A DNA stretch of 64,000 nucleotides from Didymella arachidicola (lineage: Eukaryota > Ascomycota > Dothideomycetes > Pleosporales > Didymellaceae), in assembly GCA_016630955.3 (NCBI GenBank), contig CM049996.1, positions 1,736,001-1,800,000 on the forward strand, read 5' to 3'. Under the pieces are notes generated by a model, which was not told the origin of the DNA, did not search any database, and saw only the letters and a list, made by a program, of their open reading frames with translations. Shown here one piece after another: positions 1 to 10,043 of the stretch; position 1 is the stretch's first letter; the number at the start of each line of letters is the position of its first letter. The position numbers and the translations under genes were made by a program.

Positions 1-1
1 T

Positions 2-3000
2 GGCCTTCCTGAGGCGGTGCGGGAGATGCTGCACGAGGATCGGGCTGCGAAGAGAGCCGCCGACGACGAGGAGCAGAAGCCGCTCAAGAAGCGCAAGACG
101 GCGCACGCCCAGCGGGGAGGGAGTCCGGCCACAGAGGCTCAGCCTGCAGCCAACACTGCACCCCCACGCCCTCCCAAGCCTGTGCCATCATCGCTGCCAC
201 CCTCGCTCCTCCCATACGAACCACCAAGCAGCAATGCGCCCACCCAACAGCCAACCCGCGCGCGACAGACTATCGAAGACTCGGATGAGTCTGACGATGA
301 CAGTGACATGGAGTGGGAAGATGCCCTGGGTGATGCCGGCGACAGTGAGTCTGGAAGCGAGGCAAGGGCGCCGCTGCAAATTGGTGATGTCTCCATCACT
401 ATAGGCGGGAAAAAGAGCGAAGATGTCTCGACGAAGAAGAAGGTACGGCGACGAGCCATCACTTCAGTCGACAGGAAGAGACGACTGGATATACACAAGA
501 TGCACATCCTTTGTCTCCTATACCACCTTCACCGCAGGAATGCGTGGTGCAACGATGCAAGAGTGCAGTCTGCTCTACGCAAGCTGGTCGAGCCAAAAGT
601 CTTGACCAATCTCGTGCCAAACCCCGACCTGACCCAGTACTCGGCCTCGAAGCGCTTTGTAGATGCCCTGAACGAGCTCAAGATCCTGTGGTCGAAACGC
701 TTCAAGGCCACCGCCAAGGGAATGTCGAAGCCCAAGTGGGCAGAGCCAGGCGCAAAAGTCCGGCCCTTCTCCGACTTTGACGACCTGGACAATCCCATGG
801 ACAAGGATGACTTCCGTACCGCCGCTCGCACGCTGCGAGGCTCGTCTGATGTCGGTGGCCAGCTGTTTTGCGCTCTCTTGCGTGGCATTGGTATCGACAC
901 ACGACTCGTCTGCTCGCTACAGGAGCTGCCATTTGCCTCTGCAGCACAGCCATCAACGCCACAGAAGCCAGCCCAACCCGCGAGGACAGTCACCGTGGAT
1001 CCCTACAACAAGAGCCCCGCAAAAAGTCTCACCCCTACACGCAACAAGAAGCTCTCGCGCCTTGAGCGCATCATGGGCGAACGCCATCCCGTGCTAAACA
1101 AAGCCGGTACGGGACCGAAGAAGCTGAAAGTTTTCCAGACCCCATATCCGGTGTACTGGGTCGAAGCCTTCAACTCCGCTCATCAGAAGTGGGTCCCCAT
1201 CGACCCCCTCTCGACCTTCACCATCAACGCCCCAGAGAAGCTCGAGCCACCGTTCAGTTACCTCCAAAATAGCCTCACCTACGTCATAGCTTTTGAAGCC
1301 GACTACACGGCCCACGACGTAACTCGGCGCTACGCAAAAGCCTACAACGCCAAAACACTCAAGTTCCGCGTCGAGTCCACACCTCGTGGTCCGCAGTGGT
1401 GGACACGCATTATGAAGTACTTTGCGCGCCACTCGCTGCTTCCCCGCGATACCGCCGAAGAGGCCATCCTTGCGCGCAAAGTCGCTGCAGAAGGAATTCC
1501 CAAGAACGTTCAAGACTTCAAAAACCACCCCGTCTACGTGCTCGAGCGGCACCTGCGGCACAACGAGGTCATCCACCCACTCGACGTCGTCGGCAAGGTC
1601 AACGTCGGCAGCGCCATGAACCCACGCATGGAACCCATCTATCGGCGCAAGAACGTCCATCTCGTGCGAAGTGCGGATAAATGGTACCGTCTGGGCCGCG
1701 ATGTGCTCGCCGGCGCCCAACCGCTCAAGCATGCGAAGCCTAAGAGGAATCGCTTGCCATCCATCGGACCCGACGAGCGCATCGAGGACCAAAGCGAGGA
1801 AATAGGCGCAGCATTGTACGCCGAGTTCCAGACAGAGCTGTACATCCCGCCCCCAGTCGTCCGCGGCAGAGTTCCTCGCAACGCATACGGCAACCTCGAT
1901 CTGTACGTCCCGTCCATGGTACCCCCAGGTGGTGTGCATGTACGTCACAAGCTCGCCTCCAAAGCTGCGCGGCTGTTGGGCATCGACTTCGCGGACGCGG
2001 TCACGGGATTTAACTTCAAGGGCCGACATGGCACTGCGGTCGTGCAGGGCTGTGTTGTCGCAGCCGAGTATGCTCCAGCCGTCGAGCAAGTCATCGAGGG
2101 GTTCGAGTATGCGCAGATCCAGGCCGAGGAGGACGCGCGGAGGAGCGAGACTCTGAGGTTATGGCGGAGGTTTTACCTCGGTCTCAGGATTGCGCAACGG
2201 GTGAATGCGATTGAGATCGATGGCCAAAGGGGTGATGTGGTCGATGTGCAAAAGAGCATTGATAATGAGGAGCAGCGCAGACAGGCCGACGAGATGGCGG
2301 GAGGGTTTCTGCCCGAGGATTCGGCGTACGTCGAGCCATCGCGGCCAGCGAGACCGGATATCGAGTTCGGAGGTGGCTTCGTGCCTGACGACGAAGGGGT
2401 CGAGGAAGCTGTCCAGAGCGAAAACGGATCCGAACATAATGACGCAGTTCAGGACGCTGAATATGGTGGAGGCGGTTTCCTTCCCGACAACGAGCAGGAA
2501 GACAGCGACTTCGACCTCGGCGGCCCCAGTCTCAACCGTCAAGAGTCCTTCGGCAGCGCGATCCTCGAGTCGCAGGAACTACGACCGCGACGCCGCTCCT
2601 CCTTTGGAGAACCCTACGTATCTTCCGATGCTTCGACGCCTCGCAATCCAAAAACTCCCGACTCCAGCGACGAGGAGAGCGAGTGGGAAGACCCTGCCGG
2701 CTTCGCGCAACTAGAAACCGGGCAACAAGGAGACAACGAGCACCCCCAAGCCAACACCGAGCTCCCCGAACGCGTCGCCGCACATCTCGAAACCCCAGAA
2801 TCCGTACAAGACACAAGCGCCGGATTCCCCCTTCCGCGTGACACAGATCCAGGTCCAGATCCATTCACCCTCACCACATACCAATCGTCTGAACCGCAAA
2901 ACGACGTCGCGCCAGACGTCGCCTCCATGCCTACCAAGGAACCACTTGAGGCCAGCCATGCGATTGACGAGCCCGATAATCCACCACTCAGTAGCCTGAA

Positions 3001-3088
3001 AAGCGAAATCAGCGATACAGGCAGTTTACCTCTAGAGGATCCGGAGGATGAAGATGCGGAGCCAGATTGGCTTGTTGATGTCACATAA
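2..3088 (+). CDS. rad4: RAD4/XPC-type DNA damage recognition protein (5' end outside window)
   Basis: Nucleotide-excision-repair factor of the Rad4/XPC family, which with Rad23 finds helix-distorting lesions in the nucleus and recruits TFIIH. The frame is open to the left edge, and the residues before the Met at position 17 continue in the same style, so the true start lies upstream; 1023 residues follow that Met. A lysine/arginine-rich and acidic N-terminal region (to about 150) is followed by a transglutaminase-like fold (about 170-470, with VYWVEAFN). Beta-hairpin domain 1 starts near 501 (HPVYVLERHLRHNEVIHP), BHD2 near 560 and BHD3 at about 620-700 (NLDLYVPSMVPPGGVHV, then GFNFKGRHGTAVVQGCVVA). 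The C-terminal 300 residues are acidic and carry three GGGF-type motifs. No intron is visible. The family call is firm; only the 5' end is missing. Confidence 0.95.
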   Translation, partial: GLPEAVREMLHEDRAAKRAADDEEQKPLKKRKTAHAQRGGSPATEAQPAANTAPPRPPKPVPSSLPPSLLPYEPPSSNAPTQQPTRARQTIEDSDESDDDSDMEWEDALGDAGDSESGSEARAPLQIGDVSITIGGKKSEDVSTKKKVRRRAITSVDRKRRLDIHKMHILCLLYHLHRRNAWCNDARVQSALRKLVEPKVLTNLVPNPDLTQYSASKRFVDALNELKILWSKRFKATAKGMSKPKWAEPGAKVRPFSDFDDLDNPMDKDDFRTAARTLRGSSDVGGQLFCALLRGIGIDTRLVCSLQELPFASAAQPSTPQKPAQPARTVTVDPYNKSPAKSLTPTRNKKLSRLERIMGERHPVLNKAGTGPKKLKVFQTPYPVYWVEAFNSAHQKWVPIDPLSTFTINAPEKLEPPFSYLQNSLTYVIAFEADYTAHDVTRRYAKAYNAKTLKFRVESTPRGPQWWTRIMKYFARHSLLPRDTAEEAILARKVAAEGIPKNVQDFKNHPVYVLERHLRHNEVIHPLDVVGKVNVGSAMNPRMEPIYRRKNVHLVRSADKWYRLGRDVLAGAQPLKHAKPKRNRLPSIGPDERIEDQSEEIGAALYAEFQTELYIPPPVVRGRVPRNAYGNLDLYVPSMVPPGGVHVRHKLASKAARLLGIDFADAVTGFNFKGRHGTAVVQGCVVAAEYAPAVEQVIEGFEYAQIQAEEDARRSETLRLWRRFYLGLRIAQRVNAIEIDGQRGDVVDVQKSIDNEEQRRQADEMAGGFLPEDSAYVEPSRPARPDIEFGGGFVPDDEGVEEAVQSENGSEHNDAVQDAEYGGGGFLPDNEQEDSDFDLGGPSLNRQESFGSAILESQELRPRRRSSFGEPYVSSDASTPRNPKTPDSSDEESEWEDPAGFAQLETGQQGDNEHPQANTELPERVAAHLETPESVQDTSAGFPLPRDTDPGPDPFTLTTYQSSEPQNDVAPDVASMPTKEPLEASHAIDEPDNPPLSSLKSEISDTGSLPLEDPEDEDAEPDWLVDVT

Positions 3089-4446
3089 TCTATGTATCTA
3101 TTTCTAAATCTAGATCTATCTATACTACGTCCCCATCGTCTAAAGCACAAAACGACAAGGTCTTAGACATTATCTCTGTGGGTACTAAGGAGATACTTAA
3201 CGCTACCTACGCAAATAAAGAACGCGATAACATACTACTAAGCAGCTTGAAACCGAAAATTCGCAATATACCCTGACCCCCCTAGAAACCCCTAGGTATA
3301 AGAATAAATCTAGATAACCTTACTAATATTACACAACCCTTCTATGCCTTTTATCTTTACTCCCAGCTCTGCAGTAACGTCTCTCCCCCTCTCCTCTTCT
3401 ATATTCTATACCTTATATAGAATCCTAGGTATACTAGCAAAACCACGCTTGTGAAGTTAGCAGGCAATGTAAGGTTAGTATAGAGAAGACCTGGTCTTGA
3501 TAGGGGTTATGGGGTTAAGATGCAGAGCAGGGTTAAGTATGCGCAGCGCTGGGTTTGTGTTTAGATCGCGTCGCCTTGCTGTGTAGGTCCTAGGATCGTA
3601 TGAAGTTGAGGGTAGAATGGTAGTATGGTATGCCTGGCGGTGTGAGGCGTCGAAAGTATAGTATGTGAGAGGGGAGTCAAGTAGTAGAAGAGCTCAGGAG
3701 ATGTCAAGCACTGAGGCGAGGTGTTTTGAGCTGGTAACGGGCTTTTAGAAGGCTTGTTTCGGGAGGAATGGACTAAGACTGGACATTGTGTGATTACTTG
3801 TTCTAGAGGTGCAGTTTATTTTTGCTTTTGCTGTGGTTGTTATGAGCTGGTCAGGTTTATCAACGACTTCACGCTGCATGTCGAGGTTATCGATAGATTT
3901 GCGCATAGGGGATGGTATGGGAAAAGAGTCAGATTGCCATAAAGGACGCAGGAGGGACTTGATGTAGGTTAGTCGCATGCTTGGGGAGCAGCTGTATGAA
4001 GAAGGAGCCGGAACGTGGCGAAGTGAAGAGGTAGTACGCACTGAACGCTATACCCACGGGACACCGCATCTCCTTAGTATCATTGATAGTAGGCTGTATG
4101 AATTGATCCTCTGAATTGATCCTCTGAATTGAGCGCGCGGCGCTACGCAGTAGACGGATTTTATTGACCGTGTTGGCGAGTCCAGTGTTGCACTTGTGAC
4201 CACTCGCCTTGCATAGCCGGATCGCAAATGCGTACTCGCCTATTGAAGCGGTGAAGCCCCGACGTGCAGCGTTTCTTGAAGGTTCGAAGTAATACCTACA
4301 AGGCTGAGGGTCTTACCATCGCATGCCAGGGTGTGAGGTGCATGTTGACAGTGATTTGTCGCTCAAGCGAAGCGTGACAGAGGGGCTCGTCCAACGCCAC
4401 TTCCCCACCTCACCATCCCATTGTCATCACAACACAACAAACTGTT
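3089..4446. other. Intergenic, AT-rich, no gene seen
   Basis: The first 350 bases after the RAD4 stop are rich in TATA/CTAG-like words and read as 3'-flanking or decayed DNA. No reading frame here has a recognisable protein or good codon bias. A 13-bp unit (tgaattgatcctc) is repeated about 2.6 times at 4099-4132. The last 100 bases should hold the promoter of the HET-domain gene. Confidence 0.6.
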
Positions 4447-6554
4447 ATGGCTTCCCCTGTTGCGAGGTATGAGTACGACGAACTTCTGCAAGACGCATTT
4501 CGATACCTCATCCTCCATCCTGGCCTGTATGACGCGCCGTTGAAGTGCACTTTGCACACGACAGAAATCGACAAGGCTGAATATGAAGCTATCTCCTACG
4601 TATGGGGCTTTAGGAGCAGCCCTACGACATCCTTTGCAATGATCAGTTGCTCAAAATCACTTCGAATCTGAACAATGCGCTCCGCCAGGTACGACTTGAA
4701 GACGCGCCACGAAAGCTCTGGGTCGATTCGATCTGCATCAATCAGAGGGATCTCAAAGAGAAGGGCCATCAAGTGCGTATGATGGGTGAAATATACTCTT
4801 CAGCGGCACGTGTGCTTGTCTGTATGGACGCTACTGGCAGCGAGGTGGCTGAAGACGTCCGGAGTCTTTTGGAGGATGTAAGCAATATGATCATTGAAAA
4901 GCTCTATCTCACAATCCGGAACATGGAGACCGACGGCTCTGATCCGGACGACTCTGCTCCCGACTGGCCCAGTTGCCCTTCTCGCCTAGCGCTCGTAAAG
5001 CTGCGACGCTGGGAGCCAGATAGAGACCAGATTGTCAAGCGTGAGGCTGACTACCATTCATTTGTGATGCGGCATTTGGATTCCGGGGTATATCGCGATA
5101 TCTTTCTGTGTGCGGGCAGAGGCCAGGCGTAGAAAAGAGGGACTACGTTTCCTATCTAATGAGGGGAAGAGGGAATATACACCCTACAGATGATTATGTA
5201 ACAGAGCACGTGATGCTGGCTAACACTTTCCATATGTGAGTGAAAATGACATTCTTAACCGAGACCCACGATGGGCAATGCTGGCATCCTTCATCAAACA
5301 AGATTGGTTCCAGCGCGGCTGGGTTGTTCGAGAAGCAGGTTTGGCAAAATATGTGTTGGAACAGTGGGGAGTCACAACTCTCTCTTGGGAAAATTTGATG
5401 TGGACCGCCATGTGGCTGAATCGAAGAGCTGGTTACATGATGTCGACCCAATATCACAACGGGATCGGACTACATCTCGAAGCTTACGAGGCGCAACATC
5501 AGGGTCTGACTGCTGTATTCTGGCAAGAGGGATGTTGGCGTGAATGTACTCTATTGGACTACGTATACTTCGCCAGATCTCTAAGTCTCAAGGATTCACG
5601 GGACCGGATCTGCGCTTTTTTGGATATTGTCACTGGCGATGTCGACAAGACTACCTCTTATAATATAGTACCAAACTATACTGACCCGCCTGCAAAGGTC
5701 TTCATGGATTTCGCGGCTTCCTACATTTTGGCGACCAAGGATATAAACATCCTGTACTATATCGACTACGCTGACCCGGCGAAGGAACTCACCACATTGA
5801 CCTGGGAACCTAGTTGGGACTTCGGATCCATGAACTCTAAAGGTAGAATGTCTCCAGATTTCTCTCTACACTCGCGAACAGGCCAAGTTTCGAGCCCGGT
5901 CATTATGGCGGATGATCAACTCCAGCTACAGGGGGCCATCTCCGACACGATATCCTTCACCTCCAACGTGTTACACATGGGGGACACATCGGTGGCGAGC
6001 CTTTTGGCACTTTGGACTGAAGTGCGCAATGTCTTACCGCCTGATAATCCATATCGCAGTTTCCTTCTTGAGGCTTTCCTTGATACATTAACCTCAGGAG
6101 GGCACTTTCTCGGAAACTTAGTTGCCACAGACTCGCAATGGAAGAGTATACGGGACGTTTTCAAGGCTGTATCTCAACATAGGAATGATCACGAAACGAT
6201 CCCATGGGGGTCGGAAAATTTTCTGAGCTCAATTCAAACCCTCTATGCAGATTTATGGTAGATGACATGCGCGACCGGAGATTCATCATCACCAGACGCG
6301 GCTACTTTGGTCATGCCCCACAGCTCGCCCGCACAGGAGATACATGCGCTGTCATTTTCGAATGCTGCAGACCATGTCTGCTTCGAACGACTCCTACGGA
6401 AGGCTCTTACCGCCTTGTGGGCACTTCCTTCGTCCTTGGGAGTCATGTTAACATTATCGGTAATGAGCCGAGATACATCGACACCTTTGGAGATGACGAC
6501 AGCCCTGATTGGCAGGACTGGGACATCGAAGAACAGAACATTTGTCTAGTCTGA
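4447..6554 (+). pseudogene. Heterokaryon-incompatibility (HET) domain protein, apparently disrupted
   Basis: HET-domain proteins act in the cytoplasm in allorecognition and can trigger cell death on fusion of unlike hyphae. The start ATG at 4447 opens a frame with the first HET hallmark, YEAISYVWG, near 4590. The next block (ILCNDQLLKITSNLNNAL, then LWVDSICINQ near 4715) lies in another frame, with a stop just before it, so a frameshift or error is needed within about 30 bases, too short for an intron. This frame ends at 5132. The next block (WFQRGWVVREAG, 5300-5340) runs 5236-6261. A C-terminal block typical of HET proteins (RRFIITRRGYFG and SYRLVGTSFVLG) is in a third frame to 6554. The second junction may be an intron (a GCTAAC-like branch point lies near 5218) and the last may be a very short one. 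The first junction is what makes me call it broken. Confidence 0.7.
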
Positions 6555-7022
6555 AGGAACACCCATCGTCTTTTTTTGGAGGTCTCCGACCATGACCGGA
6601 TGCGGTGCCCTATATGACCGACGCGAAGCCGCCAACATTGCTATAACCGCGGCAACTAGCACACCCACCCTCACCTTCGAAGAGCCATGTCTGCGGTGCC
6701 CATCTTCACGCACACCACGATTGCGCCGGGAAAGAAAGTGTCATGCTGACGCTGATCTCGATGCTGTAGGCCGCAAGGGAGATACTGATGCAAATGCTAG
6801 TGCGAGGAGAAGGATTCTGGGGCAGATGTGAGATACAAGAAGCGAGATGATGAAGCAGAAGCGAGATGTAAATGATTGCAGCCACCAGCAAGGTGAAGTC
6901 GATTATAAATCGTTGACCATTCAATAGAGCAGTGTAAACAGGCGGCGCAAGGCCAGCAGGAGAATATTGAACAAGACTTAAGTGCACGTTACTGGTTATG
7001 AGCAGTTTGTTTCATGCTCCAT
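6555..7022. other. Convergent intergenic spacer, nothing recognised
   Basis: This spacer lies between the HET-domain gene and the P450 gene, whose 3' ends face each other. It should hold both 3' untranslated regions. Short open frames here show no protein similarity I can name. Confidence 0.5.
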
Positions 7023-8690
7023 TCACCTCCGTGTGACCTCAAGCATCAACCGATGGCCTCGAGGCGTAATATTAAAACGGTCCTCGATCTCAATCTCCCA
7101 ATCCTCCATCTCAGGGCCTGGTCTAAACTTCAGCCCAGCACGCATGATCGCACTCACAGCTAGATAGAGCTCCTCCCATGCAAGATTCTGGCCACTGCAG
7201 CTCCGGCGACCAATGCTGAAAGGGGTCAAAGAAGCCTCCATTGCTTCGGTGCTCTGCAGCCAGCGTTCCGGGTCGAACCGATCTGGGTCGGGAAAGACGG
7301 CGGCGTTGCGTTGGTGGATCCAGTTTTGCATACCGATTACAGTGCCTTTGGGTAGGAGGTACTCGTCTAACTGCATCGGTTCAAGAAGCACGCGAGGCAA
7401 TGTCGTCACGATCGAGGGGTAGCGGCGGAGTGTTTCCTTGATGACGGCGTTCAGGTAGGGATGCTGACGTAGGGTGCTGATGTCGTCTGATGGTAAGGCT
7501 TTGAGCTCTTGGTACAGCCGTTCTTGGACGTGATCATTTTGGGGGAGCGATAGCGCATACAGCAGATACGTCAAGGTTGCGGAGGTTGTGCCGCTACCGG
7601 CTAACATGTAGCCCATGGCTTCTTCAACTAGCTCGTCATGATTGAGACGGCGTCCTAGGAAACCATCGATGCCAGTTGCTGTCGGTGAGAACAGGTACTT
7701 TTCGCCAGAAGATGATTTCTCAAGGAAGTGGTCGACTATGATCCTTGTCTGCTGCTCCCAGTATTGGAGACTTCGATACGCATCTCCGACGAATCCTGGC
7801 AGTTTGGCACCAAAACCCGTGTGACGAAGGTAGGGCAGCACGTTGTCGAAGTAGAGTGCGGGAGGACCGGCCTCCATAGCACGCAAAAGCTTCAGTGAAG
7901 TTTCAGCGCCAGCTGATTCGTCAAAGTCTTTGGCAAATGCAGCTTTGCAGATTGTTTCGAAACTGAAAAGACCACAGAGCCTGTATGCATCGGCGGTGCC
8001 CGTCGAAGATCCGCTCGCTTCAGTGACCAGTCGATGTACAAGATCGTCTGCCTTCTTTTGAATCAATGGATCAAGTTTAGTTATAGATTGAATAGCAAAA
8101 GCCGGGCTGCTGAGCTTGCGACGGGCTGCGTGTTCTGCAGGATCGCTGTGTGTAACTCAGCACATATTCATTCATCCAGAACGGTGTGCTGGCTTACGTC
8201 ATTTGAAAGATGTTGTTCTTTCCGGCAAAGGTAGAGTTGGCGTAGAATGCAGGGTCCTTCACCACCGTCTTTGTATTGGCGTATATCGTCCGATAGTGTC
8301 GCCAATTGGCGATCGACACTTCGTTGGGACCAACACGTACAATATCACCGTACTTGCTGTGTAAAGCATCAAGGGCCTGGCATCTCATCAGCGAAGGCGC
8401 GTGGTGATTCGTCGCTACGAGCCTACTCACATATACTCGGCGACTCTTGATGCCCGCAATTGTAAGTTCGAGGTTCCATAGTCGAGCTGCGAATGGACCG
8501 GGGATAGGGCGTAGAGCACTGAAGAAGAGACGACGAGCCACCTGAATTTGGTGTCAGCATGACGAAGCAGACAAACCTCGAGCGAGCAAGTACTCACAAC
8601 GAAGGCGAAGTAGCAAGTGGCCAGCACCGCTACCGATGTGACGAGCGGGAAGCTCGACACAAAACCGTAGATTGCGGGTGTTGGAGCCAT
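7023..8690 (-). CDS. Cytochrome P450 monooxygenase, four exons
   Basis: Haem-thiolate monooxygenase, probably of a secondary-metabolite or detoxification type, anchored in the ER membrane. Rebuilt exons: 8690-8598, 8541-8431, 8376-8198 and 8145-7023; introns of 56, 54 and 52 nt with GTGAGT, GTGAGT and GTAAGC donors. The phase closes exactly and gives 501 residues, the usual P450 size. Visible parts are an N-terminal hydrophobic anchor (about 10-31), the proline-rich hinge RPIPGPF, the I-helix AGSGTTS, the K-helix KETLRR (ExxR), and the haem loop FSIGRRSCSG with the ligand Cys at about 444. The start Met (MAPTP) directly precedes the anchor. Substrate is unknown. No other biosynthetic gene is next to it, so membership of a cluster is unsupported. 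Confidence 0.93.
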
Positions 8691-8999
8691 GATCGGTCTG
8701 ATGACTTGAAATGAAGCTGCTAGTATTACTCTCAAGTTGAGCCCGCAGTATTGTACCGTCTTTGTAAATGGTTCTGTTGCTCCAGCTATGCTTTGATATC
8801 TGCGGAATGACCGTTGTACGAAGCATGAATGCGGGGAAGCAAGCCATTTATTGCCGAGACCCTCTCGGGGCATGAGACGGTAAGCTCGGCCATACTGTGG
8901 TGGGTGGGGCACGAGTATTGTGGGTGGGTCTCAGACGGGCTTGTAGACATGCTCATGTATTAACATCTTTATAGCTTGCAACTTAACAGACATCTTAGG

Positions 9000-9359
9000 G
9001 CCTGTTTACTTTCGAATTGGCGCCCGATTTGGAGGAAACGGAGGAATTACCTAATTAAAAATTAGTATACCCCCTCCTGTTTACTTTCAACGGCTGATTT
9101 AAACAAGTCTAAAACCTTTTCCTAGTAAATAAGCTTTTATCCTTCCTTAGCGTCTAAATAGGGAAAGGTTGATCAGTGCGCCGATTTTCTCTTATACAAG
9201 TCCGCTGATTCATTCACAGAGGGTGCTAGCCTCTGACTAAGAATCAACCGGCTGATTTCTACTGCTAAGAAGCTATCAGGGACTGGTAGAAATTGGGAAC
9301 AGTAGCTGCTGCTTAATTCACAACACAGAAATCGGCCGCTGATTCGAAAGTAAACAGGC
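9000..9359. mobile_element. MITE-like element with 18-bp perfect terminal inverted repeats
   Basis: The segment begins gcctgtttactttcgaat and ends with its exact reverse complement at 9342-9359. It is 360 bp long and non-coding. A diverged copy of the terminal motif followed by ggctgattt lies inside near 9079-9102, and further gctgatt words recur at about 9209, 9251 and 9338, so the ends look internally reiterated. The outer bases (TTAGGG on the left, ACCGCCTA on the right) do not give a clean target duplication, so the exact borders and the superfamily (PIF/Harbinger-like or other) are open. Confidence 0.75.
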
Positions 9360-10043
9360 ACCGCCTAGACAAAACAAGTCGGACACTTTTGATGAGGTCA
9401 GCGGCCAAAGTTGTCCGATATTTTTTGTCCAGGTGGTGCAGGTTCTTGTAAGTTAGCTGCTAAAGCTACTTTACTAAACAGATGAATAAGTAACAAGCTC
9501 TGTGTTTCGGCCCGCACCCCTGGACGCCGTTCCCCACCTGGCACCCACAATATTTACTACGCATGCCCTCTACCACAGAACGTCAAAAACTCGACGCCTA
9601 TCCAGAACACCACTTGTGTGCAAGGCCAAGAGATACGGGCCTCCAGACGTCTCTGACTCCGCTCTGCACCTAGCTTTACAAAATCTGCTAGCTTCAATTT
9701 CAATTAGACAGGTCGTTATCGAGTTGCTAATTTGGCTATGTGAGTGCAGTAACATAAGGCCTCGTTGTGTATATCTTATGCTGTAGGCTTATTTACAGTC
9801 TATATATATAGACGCTGGATCATAGTACAAGTTCTTCATCACAGATCTTGTAGCCGTCGTGTAAAACAACGGACACGAAAAGCTTCTTCAGGAAGACCGA
9901 GCTCAAAGCGATAGTAATCCACAGACTGAACCCTCTCGTTGCATATATAAAAATGGCAGAGACGCAATGAAATTATTGTGTAACAATATATTCGCCGCAC
10001 TTTTCTAGCGAGATATTACATACAGCTCATACAGGTCTATACA
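9360..10043. other. Intergenic spacer
   Basis: This stretch lies between the MITE-like element and the 3' end of the IBTK-like gene. It is AT-rich with no convincing coding frame; a 94-codon frame at 9502-9786 shows no recognisable motif. Confidence 0.5.

Noticed and set aside
1094..2089. 331-codon open frame on the minus strand inside RAD4
   Set aside because: Antisense shadow of the strongly supported Rad4 frame; its product has no recognisable motif.
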